Below, piece after piece: positions 17,605 through 26,611 of a DNA stretch of 64,000 bases. This DNA comes from Paralcaligenes sp. KSB-10. GTDB taxonomy: Bacteria; Pseudomonadota; Gammaproteobacteria; Burkholderiales; Burkholderiaceae_B. How positions within the stretch are numbered: position 1 is the first letter of the stretch; each line of letters begins with the position of its first letter. The notes under the pieces are model-generated. The model was not told the DNA's origin, made no database searches, and saw nothing but the letters and a program-made list of their open reading frames with translations. The DNA is taken from positions 4,216,001 through 4,280,000 of the forward strand of contig NZ_CP089848.1 in the NCBI RefSeq assembly GCF_021266465.1. Direction: 5' to 3'. Both the position numbers and the translations under genes were made by a program.

Positions 17605-19017
17605 ATGAAGCCATTAAACGAATTGGTCCGGATTGTAGGCGCGCCGCATGTGTTGGATGCGGCGCAAGCCGGGCCGTATCTGGTCGATTGGCGGGGTCGT
17701 TATACAGGCCGGGCTCTGGCGGTGGTCAGGCCCGCTACCGCGCAGGAAGTCTCCGACGTTGTTCGCTGGTGTATGCTCAACCAGGTGCCTATCGTGCCGC
17801 AAGGCGGCAACACAAGCCTGTGCGGAGGAGCCACGCCCGATTCCAGCGGTACGGCCATCGTGCTCTCCCTGACTCGCATGAATCAGGTACGCAGCGTCGA
17901 TACCGACAACGACACTATGGTTGTCGAAGCAGGCTGCATACTGCAGTCGGCGCAGCAGGCCGCTCATGCCGCGGATCGCTTGTTTCCCCTGAGCCTGGCG
18001 GCCGAAGGGAGCTGCACGGTGGGAGGCAACCTTGGCACCAACGCCGGCGGAACCCAGGTGCTGCGCTACGGCAATGCACGGGACCTGGTGCTGGGGCTGG
18101 AGGTCGTGACGGCCGAAGGCGATATCTGGCACGGCCTGCGCGGCTTGCGCAAGGACAACACAGGCTACGATTTGCGGGACTTGTACATAGGAAGCGAAGG
18201 TACTCTGGGTATTATCACCGCCGCCACGGTCAAGCTGTATCCGCAGCCGCTTGCCCAGTGCACGGCATTGTTGGGTGTGGGCTCCATACGCGACGCGGTG
18301 GCGGTGCTGTCGGCGGCGCGCAAGGGGTTCGGCGCAAGCCTGACCGGCTTTGAGCTGATCGCCGGCGAATGTTTGCATGGAGTTGTCCAGTGTTATCCGC
18401 AGCAGCGCATTCCTTTCGAAGGCTCGTCGGCGCGCTTGCCCTGGTATACCTTGCTCGAGGTTTCCGACAGCGAAAGCGCGCAGCATGCGCGCGAACGTTT
18501 CGAAGCCATCGTGGGCCAGACTCTCGAAGATAACCTGGTGATCGACGCGGTGATCGCCGAAAGCACGGCGCAAAGCGACGCCTTGTGGCATTTGCGTGAA
18601 AGTGTGCCGCTGTCGGAAAAAGCGTTCGGCAAGAGCGTCAAGCACGATGTATCGATACCTGTGTCGAGAATGGCGGAGTTCGTGGAAACGACCAACGCGG
18701 CATTGCAGGCCCATTTTCCGGGAGTGCAGCATGTGATTTTCGGCCACCTGGGCGACGGCAATCTGCACTATAACGTGGCCAAAGGCCAGGCCTACACCGA
18801 AGAAAACTTGCTGGGCCTTCAAGACGCCATCTATAACGTGGTCTACGAAAGCGTGCACAGCTTCGGGGGCTCGATCAGCGCCGAGCACGGCGTGGGCCAG
18901 CTCAAGCGCGATATCCTCCCGCGCTACAAGGACCCCGTCGAGCTCGCCCTGATGAAGCGCATCAAACAGGCGCTGGACCCGCATGGCTTGATGAATCCGG
19001 GCAAAGTGCTGAACTGA
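17605..19017 (+). CDS. FAD-linked 2-hydroxyacid dehydrogenase (GlcD/D-2-hydroxyglutarate dehydrogenase family)
   Basis: The 470-residue protein has a PCMH-type FAD-binding domain (PQGGNTSLCGG near 70-80; GGNLGTNAGGTQVLRYGN near 145-160) and a C-terminal FAD-linked oxidase domain with HLGDGNLHYNV, which carries the metal-binding histidines, and AEHGVG. It oxidises a D-2-hydroxyacid such as D-lactate, glycolate or D-2-hydroxyglutarate. The single-subunit layout with no iron-sulfur partner gene favours D-2-hydroxyglutarate or D-lactate. It is a monocistronic gene, divergent from the mutase gene. Confidence 0.85.
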   Translation: MKPLNELVRIVGAPHVLDAAQAGPYLVDWRGRYTGRALAVVRPATAQEVSDVVRWCMLNQVPIVPQGGNTSLCGGATPDSSGTAIVLSLTRMNQVRSVDTDNDTMVVEAGCILQSAQQAAHAADRLFPLSLAAEGSCTVGGNLGTNAGGTQVLRYGNARDLVLGLEVVTAEGDIWHGLRGLRKDNTGYDLRDLYIGSEGTLGIITAATVKLYPQPLAQCTALLGVGSIRDAVAVLSAARKGFGASLTGFELIAGECLHGVVQCYPQQRIPFEGSSARLPWYTLLEVSDSESAQHARERFEAIVGQTLEDNLVIDAVIAESTAQSDALWHLRESVPLSEKAFGKSVKHDVSIPVSRMAEFVETTNAALQAHFPGVQHVIFGHLGDGNLHYNVAKGQAYTEENLLGLQDAIYNVVYESVHSFGGSISAEHGVGQLKRDILPRYKDPVELALMKRIKQALDPHGLMNPGKVLN

Positions 19018-19161
19018 CTCAAAAGGCCGGAAAACAATACTTTCCGCCGAATGGGTTTTTTATTTTATGAATTGCGCGGTATGCTACGGCGCTTGCCGCT
19101 TTATGTATGGCCGAGGGTGTGCAAGCAATGCATTCCCTCGGTTTTTCAAAGGAATTCGTTC

Positions 19162-20523
19162 ATGCCGCACCCAACCGATATGTATTATCGGAATTCTTTC
19201 TTTTATATTCTGACCCAGATCATAGGCGTGTCCGTATTGTTGGGCTGGCTGGCGTACAGCGTACAGTATTCCAGCCTGGATATGGCACTGACGGCGCGGT
19301 TTTTTGATGCGGCCAGCCATGCCTTCCCCCTGCGCGAACAATGGTTGGCGCAGGCGCTGGCGACTGCGGCGACCTGGTTTGTCATGCCTGCCCTGATCGT
19401 CGTGACAGGTGTAATGGCCTTGCGCAGCGGCCGCGGCCAAGCCGCGCAATCCACCCGGGCCGTGCTCTGGACCTTGTTTGCCGTGTTTTGCCTGACGCCG
19501 CTGCTGGTCTGGGCGCTCAAGCATGGCACAGCCTTGCCCCGACCGTTTTTCCTGGCGGTATTCGGCGGCACCGGACAGCTTCCCAACACCTTCTGGGCTT
19601 TCGGTGGCGTGCCGGCCGGAGGCGCCTTGCCCAGCAGCCACGCGGCTGTAGGCTATTCTTTGTTCGGCCTGTATTTCGCCGGATGGGCACTTAACCGGCC
19701 GCGTTTGCGCTGGCTGGGCCTGGTGCTGGCCATTGTCGCCGGTGTGGCTCTGAGCGTGTTGCGGATCAGCCAGGGCGCTCATTTCCTGAGCGAAACAATC
19801 TGGTCGGCCGCCGTGGCCTGGCTTTTGTGCAGCCTGCTTTTTTATCCCCTGGTGGTTACGCGCCACCGCAAGGCCGCGACCGATACGACAGACTACACAC
19901 TCGATGAAATCTGGCGGCATTTGTCCATTGTTCAAGTGCAGCGCCGCAACACCCTGACCGCCTACGGCGTATTGTTCGTTTGCCTGCTGCCGTTCCTGTC
20001 CTCGGCCTGGCCGCACGACTCCTGGGTGCATCTAACGGTGCAGTGGGTGGGGCTGGCATTGATTCTGGTTGCAATGCTTGGGCGCTGCTGGTGCATGCTG
20101 TATCTGGGCGGGCGCAAGGGCGCCGAACTGATACACCAAGGGCCTTACTCCATCAGCCGCAATCCCCTGTACTGGTTTTCCATGACCGCCGTGGTAGGCA
20201 TAGGCGCCCAGTCCGGCAGCATCCTGTTGGGACCCATCCTGGCCTTGTTCGTGTATGCCGTCTTCAACAATGTGATCGACGAAGAAGAGCGCTTGCTGCG
20301 CAAGGTGTTCGGGCCGAAGTTCGGCGAGTACTGCGCCAAGGTGCCGCGTTTTGGCCCCAAATTGTCGAATTGGCAAAGCAAAGACGAAGTGACCGTGTCC
20401 GTATCGGGACTCTGGAACACCATTCGCGATGCCCTGCCGTATTTCCTGGCATTGCCTCTGTTCGCATTGATCGGCTGGGCGCAAGCTTCGGGATGGTTGC
20501 CCGTGCTGATACGCCTGCCCTGA
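19162..20523 (+). CDS. PAP2 lipid phosphatase fused to an isoprenylcysteine-methyltransferase-like domain
   Basis: The 453-residue membrane protein begins with a PAP2 phosphatase domain: KHGTALPRP near 120 (K-x6-RP), PSSHAAVG near 155, and R-x5-H near 200-206. After about residue 255 comes a second hydrophobic module with HQGPYSISRNPLYW and EEERLLRKVFGPKFGEY, the signature of the ICMT/PEMT methyltransferase superfamily. In PAP2 motif 3 the usual Asp is Glu. ATG 19162 has AAAGGA upstream; the frame is open from 19051. A role in processing undecaprenyl pyrophosphate or a membrane lipid, followed by methylation, is conjecture. Confidence 0.8.
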   Translation: MPHPTDMYYRNSFFYILTQIIGVSVLLGWLAYSVQYSSLDMALTARFFDAASHAFPLREQWLAQALATAATWFVMPALIVVTGVMALRSGRGQAAQSTRAVLWTLFAVFCLTPLLVWALKHGTALPRPFFLAVFGGTGQLPNTFWAFGGVPAGGALPSSHAAVGYSLFGLYFAGWALNRPRLRWLGLVLAIVAGVALSVLRISQGAHFLSETIWSAAVAWLLCSLLFYPLVVTRHRKAATDTTDYTLDEIWRHLSIVQVQRRNTLTAYGVLFVCLLPFLSSAWPHDSWVHLTVQWVGLALILVAMLGRCWCMLYLGGRKGAELIHQGPYSISRNPLYWFSMTAVVGIGAQSGSILLGPILALFVYAVFNNVIDEEERLLRKVFGPKFGEYCAKVPRFGPKLSNWQSKDEVTVSVSGLWNTIRDALPYFLALPLFALIGWAQASGWLPVLIRLP

Positions 20524-20600
20524 TGAAGGTCCTTTCCCACGGATTCGCAATCAGCCGCTCGAAATGTCCGCGACCAGTGATATTCGCGCCGCCCCGCAAG

Positions 20601-20700
20601 CATGCAAAAACCGCTGGCCTGCAGGCATGCAAAAAACGTTGCCCTATGGGCATGTAAAAACCACAGACTCATAAGCCTGCAAAAAATCGCCCCATAACCG
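20601..20700 (+). repeat. four 25-bp degenerate tandem repeats
   Basis: Units begin at 20601, 20626, 20651 and 20676, exactly 25 bp apart. Each starts with a CATGCAAAAA-like block (CATGCAAAAA, CATGCAAAAA, CATGTAAAAA, CCTGCAAAAA). The remaining 15 bases vary but often end in a GC palindrome overlapping the next unit. The array lies just before palindrome element 3. Confidence 0.7.
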
Positions 20701-20720
20701 CCCAAAAAGCTCCAACGCAA

Positions 20721-20949
20721 GCGGGGGTGGCGGCCCAGGCGGGGTGAGCGAGCTTGAGTCCGCCGCGGCCGGCGCCTGGATCGGGATGCAAGGGAGCGGT
20801 TGTTTGAGCGTCAAGGGTGTCCACAGCCCGGGGGGCTGTGGACGACGCGAGTTCCGCGACCGCCCGATCCAGGCGCCGGCCGCGGGCAGTCCTGGCAAAG
20901 CCAGGACCGGACGATGCGAGCACCACCCCGCCTGGGCCGCCACCCCCGC
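20721..20949. repeat. nested palindrome element 3
   Basis: A 229-bp element is bounded by perfect 26-bp inverted repeats (20721-20746 and 20924-20949). Within it are a perfect 23-bp inverted repeat (20763-20785 with 20863-20885) and a central hairpin with 11-bp arms (20819-20829 with 20833-20843). The 12-base sequence at 20843-20854 is the reverse complement of 15500-15511 in element 1, next to the central hairpin in both, so it is a diverged relative. It lies between the PAP2 fusion gene and the convergent fahA. Confidence 0.85.
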
Positions 20950-21018
20950 GTCTTAAGAACAAAGAAGAACAAAGAAGAACAAAGAACGCGAATAATAGGC
21001 GACCACAAGGCCCGTCCC

Positions 21019-22338
21019 CTACGTCTTAGCCGGAAGAATCATCCCAGCACACTCTCCCAGGCTGATAGTCGGATACCCGGGCTTTTGGCACCTGGCCCGC
21101 AAAATCACTTCGTCGTTGTCTTGCAGGAATACACGCTGCTCCCCCCAAGGCAACCGCACCGGATCCTTGCCGCCGTGGTTCAGCTCGAGTATCGATCCCG
21201 CCTGGTCCGGCCCAGGGCCCGAAAGAGTACCCGTGCCGAACATATCGCCCGCCTGCAAATTGCAGCCATTGACGGTATGGTGAGCCACCAGTTGCGCGAC
21301 ATTCCAGTAAGCATCCTTGAAATTGCTCTGCGACAGCCGCGCCGGCTTCGCCTTCGCGGCACGCGACTGTTCAGTGGTAAGCAGAATTTCCAGGCCTATG
21401 TCGAAGGCGCCCGCGGCTGAATTGATGGCCGAAGACAAATAAGGCAGCGGTTGCGGATCGGACGCCTCGCGCGTGAATTCGGTGCGGAATGGCGCCAGCG
21501 CTTCCAGAGTTACGATCCAGGGCGAAATAGTGCTGGCGAAATTCTTGGACAAAAATGGGCCCAGAGGCTGGTATTCCCAGGCCTGGATATCGCGGGCCGA
21601 CCAGTCATTCAGTATGCACAGCCCAAATACATGGGACTCGGCCTGGTCGATGCCAATGCGTTCACCCTGAGGGTTGCCCTGGCCGACAAAAATGCCCAGC
21701 TCAAGCTCATAGTCCATGCGCTGGCATGGCCCGAAGCCCGGCTTCGCGCCCTCGCTGGCGGGGCGTGTCTGCCCAACCGGCCGTGGAAATTTCTGGCCCG
21801 ATACCCCAATGCTCGAGGCCCGGCCGTGGTAGCCGATAGGGACCCACTTGTAATTGGGCAGCAAGGGATTGTCGGGGCGGAATTGCTTGCCGACCGACGT
21901 CGCGTGATGCAGGGAAATGTAAAAATCGGTGTAGTCGCCGATATGGGCCGGAACATCGAATTCCGCTTTGGACTGGGCACTCAGCAGCGGTTCCAGGAGC
22001 TTTTGCTGCGCCGCCCCTGAGCGCAGGGCTCTGGACAAGGCCAGCCGCAGCGCCGACCAGTGCGCCTGGCCCAGACTCATGAGCGCATTCAGGCGATCGC
22101 CCGTGCAGGCGTTCAGCGCTTCGGCCGCCAGGCCCGTAAATGGCCGGGCCTGCGCCAGCGCGGCCAGATCGAGAATCTGATCGCCGATGGCTACGCCGGG
22201 GCGAAAGCTCTGCGAACCGGCGCGTTCGCGGAAAATGCCGAAAGGCAGGTTTTGTATGGGAAAGCCGTTGTGTTCGACATTGGCCGACTCGACCCAGCTT
22301 TGGAGTTGCGGGTCGTGGGTTTCGTTCAAGTGGGACAT
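21019..22338 (-). CDS. fahA: fumarylacetoacetase
   Basis: The 439-residue enzyme hydrolyses fumarylacetoacetate to fumarate and acetoacetate, the last step of homogentisate breakdown. The N-terminal SH3-like domain (FGIFRE) and the catalytic FAH fold are recognisable: DFYISLHHATSVG, PIGYHGRASS, the metal-site stretch MDYELELGIFVG, and NDWSARDIQAWEY. The length is typical of the family. It lies 16 bp after hmgA and is the last gene of the operon. Confidence 0.95.
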   Translation of the reverse strand: MSHLNETHDPQLQSWVESANVEHNGFPIQNLPFGIFRERAGSQSFRPGVAIGDQILDLAALAQARPFTGLAAEALNACTGDRLNALMSLGQAHWSALRLALSRALRSGAAQQKLLEPLLSAQSKAEFDVPAHIGDYTDFYISLHHATSVGKQFRPDNPLLPNYKWVPIGYHGRASSIGVSGQKFPRPVGQTRPASEGAKPGFGPCQRMDYELELGIFVGQGNPQGERIGIDQAESHVFGLCILNDWSARDIQAWEYQPLGPFLSKNFASTISPWIVTLEALAPFRTEFTREASDPQPLPYLSSAINSAAGAFDIGLEILLTTEQSRAAKAKPARLSQSNFKDAYWNVAQLVAHHTVNGCNLQAGDMFGTGTLSGPGPDQAGSILELNHGGKDPVRLPWGEQRVFLQDNDEVILRARCQKPGYPTISLGECAGMILPAKT

Positions 22339-22354
22339 CGTTGCATCCTGTTTG

Positions 22355-23656
22355 TTATGCCTTGGAGGGATTGAAGTGCTTTTTCAATCCTTGCCAGGCT
22401 TGATAGTAGTTGCCTTGCAGCGCGGGCGAAGCCAGCGCGGCGGCGGTTGGGCGTATGACGCGGCGCGTTTCGAACATGAAAGCCATGGTATCGCGGATAT
22501 AGTGCGGCTGGCTGATGTCGGCCGTCGAGGCTTTTTCGAAGGTTTCGGCATCCGGGCCATGAGGCGTCATGCAGTTGTGCAGGCTGGCGCCTCCAGGCAG
22601 GAATCCTTCGGCCTTGGCATCGTAGACGCCCTGGATCAAGCCCATGAACTCGCTGGCGACATTGCGATGGAACCAGGGCGGGCGGAAGGTGTTTTCCATA
22701 GCCAGCACGCGTGGCGGAAAAATGGCGAAATCCATATTGGCCGTGCCTGGAGTGTCGGAAGGCGAGGTCAGTACGGTAAAAATGCTGGGATCGGGATGAT
22801 CGTAGCTGATCGAGCCTATGGCATTGAAGCGGCGCAGATCGTATTTGTAGGGGGCGTGGGTGCCGTGCCAGGCTACGACGTCGAGCGGCGAATGATCGAT
22901 TCGGGCGCGCCAGAAACCGCCGGTAAATTTGGCGTAAAGCGCGAAATCGCCTTCGAGATCTTCATACCAGGCCACGGGGGTCTTGAAGTCGCGCGCATTG
23001 GCCAGGCAATTGGAACCGATAGGGCCGAGCTCGGGCAGGCGCATGGCGGCGCCGAAATTTTCAAGCAAATAGCCACGTGCGGAAGGGTCGATAAGCGTGA
23101 CGCGAAAACGTACGCCGCGCGGGATGACGGCGATTTCGCAGGGCTCGATATCGATCAGCCCGAGTTCGGTGGCCAGGCGCAGGCGGCCTTCTTGCGGCAC
23201 GATCAGCATTTCGGCATCGGCATTGTAGAAATAACTGTCTTGCATGGAGCGGTTGGCCACATACAGATTTATGCTCACGCCGGTGTGGTCGTCGGGATTG
23301 CCGTTGCCCGCCCAAGTGCGAATGCCATGGATGAAGTCGGTGGGCTCGGCCGGTATGTCCAGCGGATCCCAGCGCAACTGGTTTGGTGTGACCGGGCCGT
23401 CGCCGAATGTATTCAGCCAGCTTGCGATGTCTGTGCACGCTTCAAACGGCTGCTGTACGGCGGCCGGACGAATCCGGTATAGCCAGGAGCGGCGGTTTTC
23501 GGCGCGGGGGGCGGTAAACGCGGTCCCGGACAACTGCTCGGCGTAGAGTCCATAGGGGCAAACCTGGGGTGAGTTGCTGCCCGCGGGCAGCGCTCCGGGC
23601 AGTGCCTCGGTGGCGCAATGATTGCCGAATCCGGTTTGATACTGAAGTGTACTCAT
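22355..23656 (-). CDS. hmgA: homogentisate 1,2-dioxygenase
   Basis: The 433-residue cupin-type iron dioxygenase opens the homogentisate ring to maleylacetoacetate. N-terminal [13 protein letters not shown] and the C-terminal iron-ligand region ([18 protein letters not shown], then the [15 protein letters not shown] stretch) are diagnostic. The gene is preceded by a DUF2783 gene and an FAD monooxygenase and followed by fahA. A maleylacetoacetate isomerase gene is not present in the window. Confidence 0.96.
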   Translation of the reverse strand: MSTLQYQTGFGNHCATEALPGALPAGSNSPQVCPYGLYAEQLSGTAFTAPRAENRRSWLYRIRPAAVQQPFEACTDIASWLNTFGDGPVTPNQLRWDPLDIPAEPTDFIHGIRTWAGNGNPDDHTGVSINLYVANRSMQDSYFYNADAEMLIVPQEGRLRLATELGLIDIEPCEIAVIPRGVRFRVTLIDPSARGYLLENFGAAMRLPELGPIGSNCLANARDFKTPVAWYEDLEGDFALYAKFTGGFWRARIDHSPLDVVAWHGTHAPYKYDLRRFNAIGSISYDHPDPSIFTVLTSPSDTPGTANMDFAIFPPRVLAMENTFRPPWFHRNVASEFMGLIQGVYDAKAEGFLPGGASLHNCMTPHGPDAETFEKASTADISQPHYIRDTMAFMFETRRVIRPTAAALASPALQGNYYQAWQGLKKHFNPSKA

Positions 23657-23709
23657 CGAAAATGTTCCTAAAACGAATTTGCCGGGCTGGGTTCGGGGGC
23701 CTGCGGGCG

Positions 23710-23916
23710 TTATCCGCCGTTCTGAATCGTGTTGCGCGCCTTTTGCAAGGCATCGCGAACAATGTCCAGATCGCCGATATGGTTGGCCAGGAGCAGAACC
23801 AGCGCGGCATTCATGGCGTGGCTTTGTTCTGTGCTGAGGTCGCGATGCGCTTCGATCAGGTGTTCGTAGAAGTCATCGGGTACCGCAAAATTGGATTGAG
23901 TATTTAGTGTATGCAT
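23710..23916 (-). CDS. DUF2783-family small protein
   Basis: The 68-residue acidic protein contains the [18 protein letters not shown] and [17 protein letters not shown] stretches that I associate with DUF2783. The family has no known biochemical role and is found next to aromatic monooxygenases. It starts 6 bp after the monooxygenase gene and 53 bp before hmgA. It may be an accessory or coupling partner of the hydroxylase, but this is inference from co-location only. Confidence 0.75.
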   Translation of the reverse strand: MHTLNTQSNFAVPDDFYEHLIEAHRDLSTEQSHAMNAALVLLLANHIGDLDIVRDALQKARNTIQNGG

Positions 23917-23922
23917 GAGTCG

Positions 23923-25605
23923 CTAACTCTGGTTGAAACCCATCGCCCGCAGCAAGGCCGCCTGGATATCCGAAGCATCGCAATGATGCCAGCGGGCGGC
24001 CAGATGCTGGTCGGGGCGGATCAGGTAGCTGGTTTGTTCGAGTGCGCCGTAGCGTTCGGCCAGGATCGATTCATGGTCGACGACCGCCTGGAATCCTGCC
24101 GGCACCGGCAGTGCGTGGGCTTCGGGACCCAATACGAAAACGACTTTCAGGCCTGCGGGATTTTCCTGTAGCCGTGCCAGTTCTTGCAGCGTTGCAGCCG
24201 GAGGCAGTTGCGCAAGGCAAAAGACGGCAAGGACGAATCGCCCGTCCAACTGGCCCAGCCACCAGTCGCGACGGCCCTGTACCAGGATGGGCGCGTCGGG
24301 CGCCACGCCGCCCAGGGGCAGGCCTGGCATGAAACTGTCGGTATCGGGCGTATTGAGGGGCGAGTCGGAATAAAACGTGGGCGTCGAAAGGCGCCCGCTA
24401 TTGACCAGCTTGCGGGCGAATTCAAATTGCTTGGCCAGTTTCAAGACCGTATTCCTGAATAACAGGCTGATTTCGCTTTTGGGCGTAATGAAATCGGTGG
24501 AGCGCGATGAGTGCTGAATATTTTCGTCGGCGGCTTTTTCGCGTTCCGCCGCGTAAGTAGCGATCAGGGATTCGGGAGCCAGGCCCTGGGTGACCAGGTG
24601 CAGTTTCCAGGCGAGATTGTCGGCATCCTGCACGCCGCTGTTGGCGCCGCGGGCGCCGAAAGGCGAGACGCGATGAGCGGCGTCGCCGGCAAACAGAATC
24701 CGCCCGTGCTGGAATCGGTCCATGCGTTCGCACGCAAAGGTATAGATGCTGACCCATTCGAGCTCGAAATTCACGTCTGCGCCAAGCAGCGCCTTGATGC
24801 GTGGCAGCACATTTTCCGGCTTGACCTCTTCAACGGGATCGGCGTTCCAGCCCAGTTGGAAGTCGATGCGCCAGATGTTGTCGGGCTGGCGGTGGAGCAG
24901 TACGGACTGATTGGGATGAAAGGGTGGGTCGAACCAGAACCAGCGCTCGGTCGGGAACTCGGCATCCATCCTGACATCGGCAATAAGAAAGCGGTCGTGG
25001 AAAATCCGGCCGTGGCTTTCCTGGCCGATCATTTTGCGCAAGGGTGAACGAGATCCGTCGCAGGCAAGCAGCCAGTCGGCGATCAATGTATAGGGGCCGT
25101 CGGGGGTGTCGACAGTGAGCTCGACATGGTCGCTGTGGTTCTTGACCGCGACGGCCTTGTGTTTCCAGCGCAATTCGATGTTGGGGTGCCGGGCGGCGTG
25201 CTGGTACAGGAAGCCTTCGCAATAGTACTGCTGCAGATTGATGAAGGCGGGCCGCCTGTGGCCTTGCTCGGGTAGCAGGTCGAAGCGCCAGACTTCCTCG
25301 TTTTTGAAGAAGATCTTGCCTACATTCCAGGACACGCCTTTGTCGACCATGTTCTGGCCGACGCCAAGGCGATCCCAGACATCGAGCGTGCGTTTGGCAA
25401 AACAGATGGCGCGGGATCCCGTGGACAGACGGTAGTCGTCATCGACGACCACGACCTTGCTGCCGCGTTGGGCAAGGTCGATTGCCGTGCTCAGGCCGAC
25501 AGGGCCGGCTCCGACCACGACGATCGGATGGCGATTTTCTGCCTGAGCGGGCTGTGGCCGGTAAGCGAATTCCAGCGCCTGATAATCGATGTCGCCCACA
25601 TCCAT
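23923..25605 (-). CDS. FAD-dependent aromatic monooxygenase (MhpA/PheA class A flavoprotein)
   Basis: The 560-residue class A flavoprotein hydroxylase has VVVGAGPVGLSTAIDLAQRG near 30-50 for the FAD ADP moiety and LLACDGSRSPLR for the DG motif. LFAGDAAHRVSPFGARGAN binds the FAD ribityl chain and PPi. A thioredoxin-like C-terminal tail follows, as in MhpA. The start is ATG 25605 after AGGAG; the frame is open upstream to 25734. In this operon a hydroxylase producing homogentisate (for example from 3-hydroxyphenylacetate) or feeding it with a related dihydroxy-aromatic is plausible, but the substrate is not shown. Confidence 0.8.
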   Translation of the reverse strand: MDVGDIDYQALEFAYRPQPAQAENRHPIVVVGAGPVGLSTAIDLAQRGSKVVVVDDDYRLSTGSRAICFAKRTLDVWDRLGVGQNMVDKGVSWNVGKIFFKNEEVWRFDLLPEQGHRRPAFINLQQYYCEGFLYQHAARHPNIELRWKHKAVAVKNHSDHVELTVDTPDGPYTLIADWLLACDGSRSPLRKMIGQESHGRIFHDRFLIADVRMDAEFPTERWFWFDPPFHPNQSVLLHRQPDNIWRIDFQLGWNADPVEEVKPENVLPRIKALLGADVNFELEWVSIYTFACERMDRFQHGRILFAGDAAHRVSPFGARGANSGVQDADNLAWKLHLVTQGLAPESLIATYAAEREKAADENIQHSSRSTDFITPKSEISLLFRNTVLKLAKQFEFARKLVNSGRLSTPTFYSDSPLNTPDTDSFMPGLPLGGVAPDAPILVQGRRDWWLGQLDGRFVLAVFCLAQLPPAATLQELARLQENPAGLKVVFVLGPEAHALPVPAGFQAVVDHESILAERYGALEQTSYLIRPDQHLAARWHHCDASDIQAALLRAMGFNQS

Positions 25606-25630
25606 GCTCCTGTTTTGTTTTTTTTGCGGA

Positions 25631-26587
25631 TTAATTGCCTTCGAGTTGCTTCCACATTTCGATATCGCGTTCGGCGGTCCAGATACGGGGATCGTCATAG
25701 CCGGTGGCTTCGTCGTAGGCGCGTGAAACGTCAAACGGCATGCAATGGTCGAAAATCACCCAATTGGCGTAGCGCGGCTTCATGAAATCGTAGGTTTCGC
25801 GATAAATCGCCTTGAGGTCTTTGCCTTCGGCGACCCCGTTGTTTACACACGTGTAGAGGTCGGTCAGGAATGCGCGCGTACCGGCCAGGCCTTTGCGGAC
25901 TTCGTCGGCCGATTTCAGGGCCGGGCCGCGACCCGGCACCATTTTCTCGGCATTGAAACCGGCCAGGGTATCCAGCGTGTAGGGCCATTCGCGGAAATAG
26001 CAGTCGCCGGCATAAGGCGTGGACTGGTATTCGACCAGATCGCCGGCAAACAGGATTTTTTGCTCGGGCAGCCAGGCGATCGTGTCACCCTTTGTGTGGC
26101 CGCGCCCGACTTGCATGATCTGCACTTCAAGATTGCCCAGATTGACCGTCATTTCGCCTTCGAAGGTTATGGTCGGCCAGGTCAGCCCAGGCGGAATGGA
26201 TTCGACATTGCGGAACAGGCGCGGGAAACGCGCGATTTCGCTCGCTTTGTCTTGTTCGCCGCGCTCGACGATCAGATCGTGGGTGTCGCGGCTGGCGAGG
26301 ATTTCCTGGGCATTGTAGGCAGACGCTCCGAAAACGCGCACCGCGTGGTAGTGCGACAGCAAAATGTATTTGACCGGCTTGTCGGTGACTTCCTTGATGC
26401 GGCGAATCACGTCCTGGGCCATGACAGGCGTGGCTTGTGTATCGATGACCATGACAGCATCGTCGCCAATGATGATCCCTGTGTTGGGGTCGCCTTCGGC
26501 GGTATAGGCATAGGCGTTATCGGATAGTTTTTCGAACGAAACGACTTTGTCTTCCATGTCGGCGTGCGAGGCGAATTGTTTGCTCAT
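25631..26587 (-). CDS. metallo-beta-lactamase-fold hydrolase with atypical metal motif
   Basis: The 318-residue protein has the MBL order of motifs: a DTQATP strand, SHYH at 78-81, GHTKGD at 163-168, FAGDLVEYQ with D183 and a C-terminal histidine in FDHCMPF. The usual HxHxDH reads HYHAVR here, so the Asp and third His of metal site 2 are missing while the first two histidines remain. This suggests a one-metal or repurposed site. It is the first gene of the homogentisate operon (25 bp before the monooxygenase) with GGAG before ATG 26587. It may hydrolyse a thioester or lactone intermediate. Confidence 0.8.
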   Translation of the reverse strand: MSKQFASHADMEDKVVSFEKLSDNAYAYTAEGDPNTGIIIGDDAVMVIDTQATPVMAQDVIRRIKEVTDKPVKYILLSHYHAVRVFGASAYNAQEILASRDTHDLIVERGEQDKASEIARFPRLFRNVESIPPGLTWPTITFEGEMTVNLGNLEVQIMQVGRGHTKGDTIAWLPEQKILFAGDLVEYQSTPYAGDCYFREWPYTLDTLAGFNAEKMVPGRGPALKSADEVRKGLAGTRAFLTDLYTCVNNGVAEGKDLKAIYRETYDFMKPRYANWVIFDHCMPFDVSRAYDEATGYDDPRIWTAERDIEMWKQLEGN

Positions 26588-26611
26588 GTGAGGTCTCCAG
26601 TTAATGGGAAA

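Noticed and set aside
20601-20700. Possible CRISPR array
   Set aside because: The period is only 25 bp with a 10-bp conserved head, too short for repeat plus spacer, and no cas genes are near.
15359-21018. Insertion sequence or transposase remnant associated with the palindromes
   Set aside because: No transposase-like residues are found in any frame near the elements, and no flanking target duplication could be recognised by eye.
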